A program made the translations under genes and the position numbers. A stretch of 64,000 nt of DNA from Lamellibrachia satsuma (lineage: Eukaryota > Annelida > Polychaeta > Sabellida > Siboglinidae). The stretch spans positions 1,544,501 through 1,608,500 of the forward strand of contig BSQZ01000068.1 in assembly GCA_033239005.1 (NCBI GenBank), given 5' to 3'. Position 1 is the first letter of the stretch, and every line of letters starts with the position of its first letter. This document shows, piece after piece, positions 35,541 to 47,440 of this stretch. The notes under the pieces are model-generated. The model was not told the origin of the DNA. It saw nothing but the letters and a program-made list of their open reading frames with translations, and did no database searches.

Positions 35541-35816
35541 AACATGGTCACACTTTGTCAAATGTATTACACGTGACCAATACATTGAATATAATACGAA
35601 CATTGCATAATTTACGTTCTGCTAGCCCGTAGGCTGTAATTATGATGGAATATCACTAAACCAATATTAGATTATGTATGGATTGCAAGGTATGTATTAT
35701 ATGTTAACTCCCATTTAAATTTAACAATCATAATGGCCTGATATATTACTATCATACCATTTGTATATAATATACATTTTAATTTCAGGCAATAGTTCGT
35801 TCATACAGTCGAGCCT
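35541..35816. other. Spacer between CR1 tail and pogo-like end
   Basis: AT-rich; presumably interior of the enclosing elements. Nothing recognised. Confidence 0.3.
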
Positions 35817-36394
35817 CGTTATAACGCGGTAGTCGGGGTCCACAACTTCGGACCGCGCTGTACGCGAGACGCGTTAGGTGTTCTTATATCTGCCAGCAGG
35901 GAGCTACTAAACAACAGCGATCGCTGCCCGCGACACCAATCCCAAGAACGCTGTCGAAGCCCCGTGTGCTTGCAGCACTGTCTTATACGCCAATATGCAG
36001 TTTATGAAACTTATTAAACGAGTATACTAGCATCAACGTGTATTATTTTTAAATGTCACATACTCTTGACTTTTGAACTGAATAAAACACATGTACGTAA
36101 ACCGTTATGGAATAGATCTACTACGATGATGGTGTACTGGACCAATAGGCCTACGAATCGAAAATAATAACAGGACCTGAGCAGCCGAAAACGTATAAAT
36201 TATGATTTGACAAACGCAGTATGTAAGCTGATAAAACACAGAAAACGACAATAGGTAGAATTAATAATTGTTTCACTTCGTCTTTCAACTGATCTCTACC
36301 AAAGGATAAATTTATTACGAACCACTTAACATCGATTCATCACTTCATGTGCGGATGACGAATTCGTATTTTCGCGCACCGGTAGAGCCGTGGG

Positions 36395-39038
36395 GGTTCA
36401 TAGTGATCTCGGCCTTTCGGGATCTCGGCCTGTTTTGGTGATCTCGGCCTGGTGTCTGGTGATCTCGGCCTGATCTCTGGTGATCTCGGCCTCGTGTTGC
36501 AATACATAATTAAGAGTGTCTATGTGATCTCGGCCTGGTGTCTGGTGATCTCGGCCTGGTTTCTTGTGATCTCGGCCTCGTGTTGTAATACATAATTAAG
36601 AGTTTTTATTTAAGCAATGTTGCGATATGCGTATGGATGGTCGTTATGTCACAAGTCACATATGTCGTAGACGATGATAATTCATAGATTTGGACGATTT
36701 GTCAAAAAATTATTTTACGTTTCAATTATGTTGTTCACGCAGTGAACATAAATCGATGATTATTTGTTGTAATGTTGGCAGGGACTCTGCCGTATATCTA
36801 CGCGTTTTAGACGTTACTTGTTATCGCCCATCGTCGAGCGCTGTAGATGGTACTCGCGCTGTAGAATTCGTCGAAATCAAATAAAGTGATGTATGTAAAG
36901 TTCATTATGTTAGCAGTCTCCATCATTCAGGTTAATGTTTGTTACATATACATGATATGTGATTCGTATATTGTATGTCATTTTATGCCAATGTTTTGGT
37001 AGTAATTAATACAACCAAAAAAAGAAACAATTCAGGCAAATATGAAAAAAACATTTCATTTATTAAGCACATGCTTGCTTCTTACTGAAATGTCTGCATA
37101 ATTTAAAATTCAGATCTGCCACCACACAAATAATTCCAAGATGTAATCTTCTAATGGAACACACTGATATAAAACACTAAAGGAACATACTGATATATAA
37201 AGACTAATGGAACATAATATAGCAACAAAGACAAAATGGAGCACTAACATCAGTTGGAACACAGTAATATAAAAGAGTAATGGTATATCTAGTAATAAAA
37301 AAACTACAGGAGCACACTAACATCACAGAAAAAATGTATCACACTAATATCAAAGACTGATACATATACAAACAATAAATGATAATGTCATATTAGTGTA
37401 ATGCACTAGTGTTAAATGTGGATAATGTACGCACAAATACAGAACATGTATACGTAGAACAGATGTTGCTAAGTACTAATAATTACCAATTTTTTTTACA
37501 CATTAATGAAAGTAATAATTTTAAACTTAAACAATCATATGTAAATAATAAAAGCTTCATGATGAGTCGTCTGTTTTGCTTGCTGTATAGAGTGGTCGTC
37601 TGGTGATGGTCATCTGTGGGCGTCCTTCCACCTGTTAACAAAAATCGCAAACACCTGGCAGTGATTAATTCATCCATGCACACACAATTCCCTTTGTACA
37701 TGTGAATATTGATATTCACAGTGAAAATGACATGATATTGACAAAGAAATGAAAATGGATGTAGAATTAGTTGTAGTTAGGTTCGAAGAAGGTAATGGTA
37801 GATGATTAGAATTAGATGCACCACAACTTCTCTGTACAACATGATGAAAAAATGCTTTTGAATATACACCTTGTCTTATCCCCAACAATCGACCCACCTG
37901 AGCGCACCGCTTCGTAACATAAAGCCCATTCATTCATTCTGGTGTGTTCTTCTTTAGCCACCACAACAAAGCGATGTTTGATTGGGGAGATCAACAACCA
38001 CAACACAAGTACAATTGGTGTGAAGCCATTGTACAACATAACTGGCACTGCAATCATCTTTTCCGTTAAGTTGGTTAACTGTAATATTTACCGAATTACG
38101 CATTTCACATAGATTTCTAGCATTGCCTGCATTAATTATAATTCTAAGCCTTCACTGTTCACTGTTGTATATGCGGAGGTGTTATGTCCTACTAAGAATA
38201 TCGTCGTCAGCATCATCAGCATCATCTAGTCGTTCATAGAACTTGTCCAGCAAAACTCACAGATGACGATTGATGTTGAAACGTTTGATATTTCTATCTA
38301 TCTACGTCTATTTATATGTATTGTACTCTTAGTGAATAAAGGGATGGAGTCCGTTTAATGTTATTTAAATTGTACTTGTGTTTTTAACTAGTGGCTTGGA
38401 CTGAAGTGACGCAAGATCTACTCAAGTCCTCATTTCCCACTAAAAGCATTCATGGGAAACGCGGCTAGTAGGGTCTAACGGATTAACCTATTTTCAGCTA
38501 TTGTTATTCCTGTAGTCGTAGTCAAAGTGAAGCCATGTTTATTTAGAAAACGCTGATGTTCAAAGCTCTGTCTCATCGAATGGACATACAATGCTTCACA
38601 TTTACAACCGCGGTCGCTACGAGCCAGGATTCAATCGGTTGGAAACGTTGTGTAGATCAAATACCATAATAGAAGCCTGCCTTCGTTACAAACATATTAT
38701 GTCCGTTATTATCAGTATTTATCTGTACACGCTGTATTTTAAAATTCGGCTGAACAGTTTATAGGCAGAAAATGAAGCATTCCGAGGACATTTTTAGTGA
38801 TTTATACAACTATATTTATTTATACGGCATAAACACATTTTTTAATAACGATCATAGATACCTACAATACGTACATATTACAACTATAATTAATTCGAAG
38901 GCATAGACACTCTTAATTATGTATTGCAACACGAGGCCGAGATCACCAGAGACCAGGCCGAGATCACTGGCCGAGATCACCAAAACAGGCCGAGATCACT
39001 AAGGCCGAGATCCCGAAAGGCCGAGATCACTAGCATCG
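36395..39038. mobile_element. DNA transposon with iterated GATCTCGGCC ends
   Basis: The left arm has eight GATCTCGGCC boxes (starts 36405, 36421, 36440, 36461, 36482, 36526, 36547, 36568). The right arm has six inverted boxes (38935, 38956, 38969, 38988, 39003, 39019). Many are spaced 21 bp apart. Both arms share ATTGCAATACATAATTAAGAG-type sequence next to the boxes, which confirms an inverted repeat. GCCGTGGG occurs directly outside both ends (36387-36394 and 39039-39046), a candidate 8-bp target duplication. The interior has no recognised transposase, so it may be non-autonomous. The superfamily is not identified. Confidence 0.75.
36600..38925. other. Interior of the iteron-ended element
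   Basis: AT-rich with short frames only. At 37140-37390 there are loosely repeated CTAATGGAACATA and ACACTAATAT motifs. No transposase motif was seen. Confidence 0.35.
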
Positions 39039-39886
39039 GCCGTGGGTTAGGAATTTGACATGTTGGTTTCGCGTCGCGAAAACGATTAAATTTAGGATGT
39101 AATGGAAGCATGTCATTTCACCCAAGTGTTATGTTGGCATTGCATAGTAAATGCATTTAAACTGTTTATCTGATTCTTACGCGAGGCGTATTTGTGAATC
39201 TCGATTGCAATTTACAAACCATCGAAGCGAAGCGAGCGACAGCGATTGATGTCGGCGGTAACGCAAAACAAACAACACGTTGATACTCATTCACTGACAT
39301 CGTTCGCCTAATGTTTCTTGCGAATTGTCAAAGTAATTCTAAGTAGGTTTAAGCAGGCCCATATTCGGGGTCCACGACCGACCGCGTTATATCCGAATCC
39401 GTGTAATTACGAAGCGTGACTGTATAAGTAAAAACCACGAGGAGGGGGTTATAGACCGTGTTACCCCAGGTAGAGGACCATCTTGCCCCAAGGATGGGGC
39501 AAGATGGCTTTTTGGGATATTTACTATTTTTCAAATGCAACTTAGTTAAGTTGTTTATTTACTGAAAATAGTTTTCCAATGGGTAACGCACAGATCTGTC
39601 CACAATGTGAACACATTAAATACAAGCTAAAGTTGTTTAATGGTGTGTTCCTTAGGAGGGCCGCACTGCATACTTTCATACGCAAAAGTGAATTCATTAA
39701 ATATTAAAGGAAGTAAAAATACATATTTGGTATATTATTATGTTCATCACGTGGACATGTTATTTTGTATACCAATATGGCAGGGGCGGGCCGCATTTTG
39801 CACGATATCGTTGTCAGTCCGCGGGCCGCATGAAATAGCTACACGGGCCGCAGTTGGCCCGCGGGCCGCAGGTTGCCGACCCCTAG

Positions 39887-40211
39887 AACCGATAGACCGT
39901 ATAAACGAAACAGGCCTTACACGTACATCTTGTCTCGTATTAGATTATTACATGTAGGTCACTAATTACGCTAGTAATACGATACAGGTAACAGGCAACG
40001 CCAACGGCACCCTCGACTCGAGGCGAACATGATAATTCATGAATTATAGTCGGACAAATCAAATGTACGAATAATATAGAATGCTTTTTGACGGACATGG
40101 CTTGTTGATAACAATCATTGAAATGAAACAAATCTCAAACGAAGGTAACTTCTCAAACACAGTGACAAACGGAATATTTACGACCATTTGTGCAATATGC
40201 CAATAACGTAC
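39887..40211. other. Spacer right of hAT terminus
   Basis: No repeats or genes recognised. It would be the intron following the candidate exon at 40212-40421 if that gene is real. Confidence 0.3.
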
Positions 40212-40421
40212 CTCCAACTCCGTTGTCGTTGACGAACCATCTGTTACTATGCCTATGCCATGGAAGCCATGTTGCTTATCAGTGACAGGCGCTGACATAA
40301 TACAAGCTCCGCCTCCTCGGGTCGCGACCATCTCGGAACTTGCCGAAAGCTGATCGGGAAGTACACTGACCAGCGACGTCGAATGTTGTAAGCGTCGATT
40401 TAAAAATTGCGTCTTCTTCAT
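40212..40421 (-). CDS. Candidate first coding exon, unrecognised protein
   Basis: The minus-strand ATG at 40421 opens a 70-codon frame (MKKTQFLNRRLQHSTSLVSV..., later TRGGGACIMSAPV and TDGSSTTTELE) that ends at a consensus donor GTACGT. The block is CpG-rich compared with its surroundings, as at an invertebrate promoter-proximal exon. I do not recognise a domain and found no second exon within the spacer. Chance ORF remains possible. Confidence 0.35.
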
Positions 40422-40889
40422 TTCGACACGTTTGGCCGATCGGCATATGTTACAGTATTATATAGTTTAGGCGATCTTTTACTTTCTGACCTAACCATGA
40501 AACCGACCACCTACAGCACCCAAACTTCTCACATATCTACTATACATATATATACGTGTCCGTGGCCAAAAAAGTACATTTACTTTCTCAAATAAAAATT
40601 TACAAAAGAATTAAACCAAAACATCGCCATCTCCTTACTGCGCCTACGCGTAGCTCCGAGGCTACCGTAAAATCGATGCATATGACATGGCGTCATTCAG
40701 TTTCACCGAAACTCCGTGCGGCGGCGCAGCTTTATATATATTAATTATGTATTCCTGTGTTTTAATTGTGTGTGCGTGCATGCCTCATTGCGTATAATTA
40801 TGTATATGTTTCAGTATTACTTGTATTTTTCCTGTGTGCTACATATGACATGTCATATTCTTAGATAATTAGTTTTATTCATAACATCA

Positions 40890-41912
<1,023 letters not shown>

Positions 41913-43028
41913 CACGTGCATCTATTTTTGATGTATAAAACATTTACATGCTGAATAAAAACACGCTACTTTTCCTAAAGAATGCGTTATATGCTCCACG
42001 CGCATGTGTCTTATCTTGTGTTTAACTTCGTATTGATTATGGGAGGTAACAACCGCTGATCTCTAAAGAAATCAGTGGTATCAACAGATACATACTAGTA
42101 ACACATTTTGTGACAAAGTAATAATACTATTTTTATTGAGGTCAGTTGTGTTAGATTCGACAGTACGCTTTAAATTATGCATTAATACTGGTGCCAACGT
42201 AATTACTGTATTTAAAAACGCAATTGGTATTTAAATAGCCCCGTAAATCTATACAAATCCATTCAGAGATACTTAAAATACATATAACAAATATAACACA
42301 ATATGATAATAATATGAATAAAACTAATTATCTAAGAACACGACATGTCACATATAGCAAAAATACAAATAATACTGAGACATACATAATTACATGCAAT
42401 GAAGCACGCACGCATCCACCCAAAATTAAAATAGAAATACATAATTGTACTGTTTGATTTCAATCAGCAGCGCCCCCGCACAGAGTTTTGGTGAAACTGA
42501 ACGACGCCTTGTCATATGCATCGATTTTACGGTAGCCTTGGCGCTACGCGTAGGCGCCGTAGGAGAGGGCGATATTTTGGTTTAATTCTTTTGTAAATTT
42601 TGATCGTTTTGAGAAAGTAAATGTACTTTTTTGGCCACGTGACATGTGTATATGTATAGTAGATATGTGAGGAGAAGTTTGGGTACTGTAGGTGGTCGCT
42701 TTCATGGTTAGGTCAGAAAGTAAAAGATCGCCAAAGCGAATATTGCACTAAATATGGATTACGCACTGGCTATTTACCGAGCAGCTCTGGAAATAACAGC
42801 CCATAATTTGTTATTTCGAGAGCAAACCGTAAGCTGATTTAACCAATCAAAACGCAGGATGGAATATTTCCTATTCCCCCGCGCGGGTGCATTCATTAAC
42901 TCGGCCGATTTTGTCCACGATGGAGGTGGGCAGGAAATTTGCGTGTTGGACTGATTTTTATTGATTAATGAATTAAAAATGCCTTTTTTGGGCCTATTTT
43001 AATCTACATTGGATTTGCATTGTTATTT

Positions 43029-43307
43029 TTATTTTCAGAGCATGCTCTGAAAATAAGCCTCTGATCGGCCCTTATTTTCAGAGCATGCTCTGAAAATAAG
43101 GCTGTGCAGCTATGAATTTATTTCCCGTTATTTCACCTACATTTCACCCTTATTTTCAGAGCATGCTCTGAAAATAAGCCTCTAATCGGCCCTTATTTTC
43201 AGAACATGCTCTGAAAATAAGCCTCCGATCGGCCCTTATTTTCAGAGCATGCTCTGAAAATAAGCTTCCGATCGGCCCTTATTTTCAGAGCATGCTCTGA
43301 AAATAGC
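43029..43307. repeat. Array of perfect 30-bp palindromes
   Basis: The unit is CTTATTTTCAGAG then CATG then its mirror complement CTCTGAAAATAAG, 30 bp and fully self-complementary. Copies start at about 43028 (partial left arm), 43071, 43149, 43192 (one change, AGAACATG), 43235 and 43278. Copies three to six repeat every 43 bp with a 13-bp spacer close to CCTCTGATCGGCC. A 48-bp spacer separates copies two and three. There is no coding potential. Confidence 0.95.
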
Positions 43308-43344
43308 CTAAGGCCAAAATAATAACATTAAACGAAAAAAAGTT

Positions 43345-43420
43345 TAATCGGATCTACCAAGGATTTAATTCGTGATCCTATAAACATAAAGCGAATGCTG
43401 TGCCACTAAGCCACGATAAC
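43345..43420 (-). repeat. tRNA-derived SINE-like sequence
   Basis: Read on the minus strand, GTTATCGTGGCTTAGTGGCA contains a perfect A-box (TGGCTTAGTGG, bases 43415-43405). A degenerate B-box follows, CACGAATTAAATCC (43374-43361). Spacing fits a tRNA-like pol III promoter. The acceptor stem is not preserved, so it is not a functional tRNA gene. It directly follows the palindrome array. Confidence 0.55.
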
Positions 43421-43534
43421 TCACACGGAATGATGCACTTAATTCGTTATGTATTCTGCAGGCCGTCTCGTGGCATTGTCGTTTTAAATGTAAATTTAGC
43501 TTTTATGCACGTTTACGTTGGTAGCATTTACAGG

Positions 43535-43650
43535 ATGAGGCGCCGTAGCGGCCAAAAGGGTGACGACAGGTTTTGCCGTGTCCTGAACTCGACGGTTCTT
43601 GCAGGATGTTTTGCCGTTTCGTCACCCTTTTGGCCGCTACGGCGCCTCAT
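43535..43650. repeat. Perfect 32-bp inverted repeat with 52-bp loop
   Basis: The arm at 43535-43566 (ATGAGGCGCCGTAGCGGCCA...) is exactly complementary to 43619-43650. The loop has two copies of a TTTTGCCGT-containing segment. The GC-rich stem stands out in AT-rich DNA. It could be a very small MITE, a processed hairpin RNA gene or a recombination product. Confidence 0.9.
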
Positions 43651-44039
43651 ACGCCCTGTCCATGCATACGGCCCCAGGTTTCGTGAATTCGCCGAGATGT
43701 GCGCGATAAACGGTGGCGCCACAGCGCGGAGCGTGGATAAGCGAGACTAGTCACGAGTATATCAGTGGTGCCACCTGACGACAGTAACAGTCAAAAGACT
43801 CAGACTCTTCTCGGCGAATTTCGCGAAGGCGGGTAAGTGTCGGATAAGCGAAACTAGCATTTTCTATATTTACATGCCGCACGGTGTCGTTAGCAGGTCA
43901 ACGAAGCTAAATAGTGAAGAGGTAGGGTTGGTGAAATCGTTGTATGTTATCATATTCACGTTTAATGTTTTGGCGGCTGCAGCCATTGTGGATTAATGTC
44001 GTTAACTTGTAATGGAATGCCCGATCAGTGGAAAGGGCG
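43651..44039. other. Spacer, no gene recognised
   Basis: Mixed-composition sequence with TCTCGGCGAATTTCGCGAAG near 43808, partly self-complementary. No coding signal. Confidence 0.3.
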
Positions 44040-44216
44040 CTCGGCCTGAGGCAACTCGGCCAAGTTCGAGACAGCTCGACTCCGATTTTGAGACAACTCA
44101 GCCCAGGTGTTGAGACAACTCGGCCCCCAGGTTTGGACCGGTCTGAAGTGTTAAAACAACTCGACACGGTGTTGAAGTATATTCTAATGTTTTAATCATT
44201 GCTTATGTGGAGAGAT

Positions 44217-44247
<31 letters not shown>

Positions 44248-44300
44248 ATATATGTATGTATGTATATATATGTATGTATGTATGTATATATATATATAGA
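44217..44300. repeat. TA/TATG microsatellite
   Basis: Runs of TA, TG and TATG tetramers immediately before GAGGGTATGCATGTGACGTC. Confidence 0.9.
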
Positions 44301-44473
44301 GGGTATGCATGTGACGTCACCACTTTTGCGATCTGCCATCTTGGAGTACTAGGGCTGCTCGCACTGTGAATGTTCGGTGTTGTTTACTGTTGAGTTAATG
44401 TGGCATTGCACCGCAACTCGCATTTATTTGTTGCATTGGATGTCTTTAGGAATAGTATTGTTAATCGTGAAAT

Positions 44474-44533
44474 ATGGTTAACTTTTGCAAAGTATTTGCT
44501 TGCGGGAAGTGAGCTGACAGAGCTAGTCATTTG
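44474..44533 (+). pseudogene. THAP zinc-finger N-terminus fragment
   Basis: ATG at 44474 gives MVNFCKVFACGK, a stop, then ADRASHL. This matches the start of THAP fingers (M-V-x-x-C-x-x-x-x-C-x-x-R-x-x-R). Upstream, GGGTATGCATGTGACGTCAC at 44303-44322 followed by GCCATCTTGG resembles ends of THAP-transposase elements. The TGA probably replaces a CGA Arg codon. The rest of the finger is not seen; a donor-like GTAGTG follows. The downstream exon is the DDE_4 fragment. Confidence 0.55.
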
Positions 44534-44715
44534 TAGTGGCACTAGTGTGACTGGAGCCTTGGCTTCTTAATTTTTTAATGTAGGTCTGCACATGTGTCAG
44601 TGACTGACTAGCCAGTTTGTAAGCATACAATTATACATTTTTATCAGTACAGTAAAAATTAATTATCATTGACTAATAGTGAAATACCTTGTGACATTAA
44701 TTGTTGCCAAGTTAT

Positions 44716-44746
44716 GTATTAAAGCCCATTTAATGGGCTTTAATAC
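44716..44746. repeat. 31-bp palindrome
   Basis: GTATTAAAGCCCATT faces AATGGGCTTTAATAC with one central base. It lies in the presumed intron between the THAP and DDE_4 fragments. Confidence 0.9.
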
Positions 44747-44862
44747 AGTAAAACAATTTAAACGAAACAGTACATATGAATTATATTGCTGAATAGGGTG
44801 GAAAACCACTGCAATGCATTAGTAGTCTTGCTATAATTTTTTTTAAAGATATTGTTTTGCAG

Positions 44863-45237
44863 GCAAGCCTGCCAGTTTGGTTGACAAAACTGTGACTGGG
44901 TGCCATCATCGACTGTTTCGAAGTATACGTCGAAAATCCATCATACTTGGAAGCAAGGTCATTGACTTGGTCATCCTACAAGCACCATAACACAGTGAAA
45001 TTCTTGATTGGAATTACCCCGCAAGGCACAAATTTCTTTACTATCAAGAGTTTGGGCTGGCCAAGTCAATGGCAAATACCTCACAGAACAGAACTATTGA
45101 TTCCTAAATCAACTCCTTATAGGTGACGTCATAATTGCTGACAGGGGGTTTGATGTTAATGATAGCGTCTGATTGGTGATGACAACAATCAAAATGCCTG
45201 CATTCACTACACTTGTACAACGTGATTTTTTCACATA
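44863..45237 (+). pseudogene. DDE_Tnp_4-type transposase fragment
   Basis: After an acceptor (GTTTTGCAG, 44862) a frame from 44902 reads [20 protein letters not shown], then [20 protein letters not shown]. After a 1-bp shift at 45123 it reads DVIIADRGFDVND and KMPAFTTLV. I-D-C-x-E and A-D-R-G-F hold the first two catalytic Asp (44911-44913 and 45140-45142) of the IS5/Harbinger-like DDE_4 family, often joined to a THAP finger in animal transposons. The third acidic residue and C-terminus are missing. It presumably acted as cut-and-paste transposase. Confidence 0.75.
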
Positions 45238-46515
45238 AACCGCTACATAGCTGGTCCAACCAGACGTCAACTGATTGTATGCCTCTAGGCTTTTCCACGC
45301 CTTGTTGCCTTCACGTTTTCCATGATGTAGAAACTCTTAGTATCAAAGTATCAAATAATTTACAATGTCTGGGTAGGACACTGCTGGGAAACTCTTGGAA
45401 CATGCTGAATTTGGCAATGCATAAGGATCTACATCAACAATTCCTAATTTCTCCAAATACCTGTGACTCTGCCTGCTCATCTAAGGTGTTAACTTACTGT
45501 TGTTTGGCCACTTTGGATCCTGCTTTTGTAGCCATACTGCTATTCGACAACAAAGAAAATTTACTGGATCACTATAATCCGAAATGGCCGCCTGTGCATT
45601 CAAAGCATTCAAGGGCGACTTGGTAGGAACTGGATTACCTTTGTAGGCCTTCTCGTCATCAAAGTCAAAGCATTCAAGGGCGACTTGGTAAGAATTTGAT
45701 TACCAGTGTAGGCCTTCTTGTCATCAACTTCAGCTAAATACTGCTGATGTCGGACTCTTTGTTTCAATGCACTTTGTACAATTCCATTATTCAAACAAAA
45801 AGACATGCTCAATGAAACAATACAAGAGTATCAAGCCAATTACTATGGCCTCCCCACACTGCCAACACACATAAATGAAAGGACAAATGAGGTGAAACAA
45901 TCTGCTCAGTAAAACAAAGCAGTAGTGAAGCCAATTAATATAGCCTTCAAATATTCTTAACACACACACAAACCAACACCAACCAACCTACAAGATCAGC
46001 TCAATAACACAATACAAGAGTAGGACGCCAATTACTATGACAATTCAAAGGATAGCGTCATCATTTCAGGGTAATGTAACAATTTCAGAGTAATATAAGT
46101 GCTGGCAGGTGTATTATAATAATGGGGTACACTCTGAATTTATACACTAGTATACGAAAATAACAAAGTACCTTAAATAATCTCTAGAAAGTCAAAACGA
46201 AAACAACCACGAAACAATTTATATCTATTAATTATATAATAATATTGTATTATTAATAATAATAATTTAATATATATATATATATATAAAACTTCCGCAT
46301 ATATTTACGTTAATATATGACATAGGCCTACAATATCCCAGTGATTATTGCGGGTGATGTGTTTCACAAATATATGGGATAACATTTGGATTCAAAGTTA
46401 ATATTTAACAACAACGATAACAGTTTAAAAAAAAAATTATGTCTAAATAATATAACAAAATAATATTTATGAACACAGCAATTATAGTATAATTGGTTTG
46501 GTCATTTACCACTGG
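45238..46515. other. Remainder of the CTCGGCC-box element
   Basis: No clear domain. A tandem duplication of about 61 bp (45606-45727) shares GCATTCAAGGGCGACTTGGTA and GTAGGCCTTCT. A diverged pair at 45820-46040 shares ACAATACAAGAGTA and CCAATTACTATG. A short TA run lies at 46268-46288. Confidence 0.5.
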
Positions 46516-46803
46516 ACCGACCTATCTCTAACTAAGCGGGGTCGAGTTGTCTCTAATCTTTCTCTTGTCGCCATCATATCATTTATCATTGGGCCAACCT
46601 GTCTCAACAACTGGGCCGAGCTGTCTCAAACCGAGCCGAGTTGTCACATGGGCCGAGTAGTCTAGAATTCTGCCCAGTCTCAAGAGAATGTGGATATGTA
46701 GCTGTAGGTTTCAGCCTACTGTTATGTTTCCCATTGGTGACCATGTTAACGTTTTGCACGATTATAAGAAAACGGGACCATAAAAAATTCTGAAACTTCT
46801 TAC

Positions 46804-46888
46804 CTGCCTTTGTCATCATCTCATTGACATGCTGATCGAGTTTATTCAGTCTCGTGCTTCTAACTCTTAAAACGCCTGAACGTGCCAT
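46804..46888 (-). CDS. Candidate first exon divergent from THAP gene
   Basis: The minus-strand ATG at 46888 encodes MARSGVLRVRSTRLNKLDQH then VNEMMTKA, ending at a good donor GTAAGA. It is basic and helical, with no recognised family. It diverges from the THAP frame at 47549 and could be a companion gene or an unrelated chance frame. Confidence 0.3.
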
Positions 46889-47279
46889 GCCTGTCGATGT
46901 TTACCAATTTCTGTATTACTACGCACACTAGCCATGTGGCGAAAAAAATTGCCTACAATCCTTCCGCCTATTGAAATCATCTAAACATCCACAGTTACAC
47001 TGTCAACATGTTCTACCAATAAGCTTGCCAAAGTGTCTGCTCAAATGCAGTTATGTCAGATGATTTTTTAAATTTCACATATAAAATTACTGTGCCCGTG
47101 CCCTGCATTCATGTGTGTTACACCAGGAAGTGTAACTGAGGCACAATCCCTGTGTGCCTAATGTAGCAGTGCCCGAGCTCGTCAGGTGGTGCTAATAGTG
47201 CTGTGATTGGCAAGTCAACCAAAACATGTACCCTTCTTCATCTTCCGTTATTTCACTACCGTCACTAGGTGTATGACAA
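46889..47279. other. Spacer, no gene recognised
   Basis: Mixed-composition sequence between the divergent exon candidate and the dispersed repeat. Confidence 0.3.
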
Positions 47280-47440
47280 CGTGAAAGGTCCCGCAGAGGC
47301 CCGTTTATAGGGGGTACCTTTACGGTCCATAGCAGGCAAGCAGCTGGCATAGCCATAGCCGTAGACCACATGTCTGTATTTATTGGCTATATGGGCTTTT
47401 ACGGTGACGTCAAGCACCTAATCACGTGATCGTCTGGCAG
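47280..47440 (-). repeat. Dispersed repeat, copy B (partial)
   Basis: Inverted match to 18890-18950: GAGGCCCGTTTATAGGGGGT and ACGGTCCATAGCA. The match ends before the THAP frame. Confidence 0.55.

Larger units (their letters stand above)
35817..39422. mobile_element. pogo/Tc1-mariner-like element, split by another transposon
   Basis: The left end CAGTCGAGCCTCGTTATAAC at 35817 is preceded by TA. The right end finishes GAAGCGTGACTG at 39422 and is followed by TA. Inward, both arms share TATAACGCGGT and GGGGTCCAC in inverted orientation. TA flanks and CAGT ends fit pogo-type Tc1/mariner elements. No transposase frame was found. Bases 36395-39038 are a later insertion, leaving about 960 bp of this element, consistent with a non-autonomous copy. 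Confidence 0.65.
30471..39465. mobile_element. Second nested pair of inverted termini (CCTGGGG type)
   Basis: CCTGGGGCAACACGGTC at 30471 is matched inverted by GACCGTGTTACCCCAGG ending at 39465, with one mismatch. Related internal boxes GGGGCAAGACAGTCC and GGGACAAGACGGTCC lie at about 30825-30865, and GGGGCAAGATGG at about 39497. The pair lies inside the hAT ends and outside the CR1 and pogo-like elements, so it would be a second layer of the nest. No target duplication was identified. Confidence 0.5.
29772..39886. mobile_element. Pair of hAT-type termini enclosing nested elements
   Basis: The left end at 29772 reads CAGGGGTCGGCAACC and is followed by GGGCCA-type motifs. The right end at 39872-39886 is its inverted copy with one terminal change and is preceded by repeated GGGCCGC boxes. 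These are classic hAT ends. The 10.1 kb between them is accounted for mainly by younger insertions. The flanking 8-mers are TAACGGTC and AACCGATA or GAACCGAT, depending on the exact end, which is not a clean target duplication. The two ends could therefore belong to one old, invaded element or to two copies. Confidence 0.6.
44040..46665. mobile_element. Candidate element with iterated CTCGGCC inverted ends
   Basis: The left arm (44040-44165) has GGCAACTCGGCC, GAGACAGCTCGAC, GAGACAACTCAGCCC, GAGACAACTCGGCCC and AAACAACTCGAC. The right arm (46516-46660) has the inverted forms, such as GGGCCGAGCTGTCTCAA and GAGCCGAGTTGTCACAT. The architecture of repeated boxes in facing arms about 2.6 kb apart mirrors the 36395-39038 element, but the box sequence differs before CTCGGCC. 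Exact ends and target duplication are not resolved. THAP/DDE_4 fragments lie inside. Confidence 0.6.

Noticed and set aside
43029..43307. CRISPR array
   Set aside because: Repeats are regularly spaced, but the spacers are nearly identical to each other, no cas genes exist and the genome is eukaryotic.
43345..43420. Functional tRNA gene
   Set aside because: A-box is good but the B-box is degenerate and no acceptor stem forms; a SINE-like derivative is more likely.
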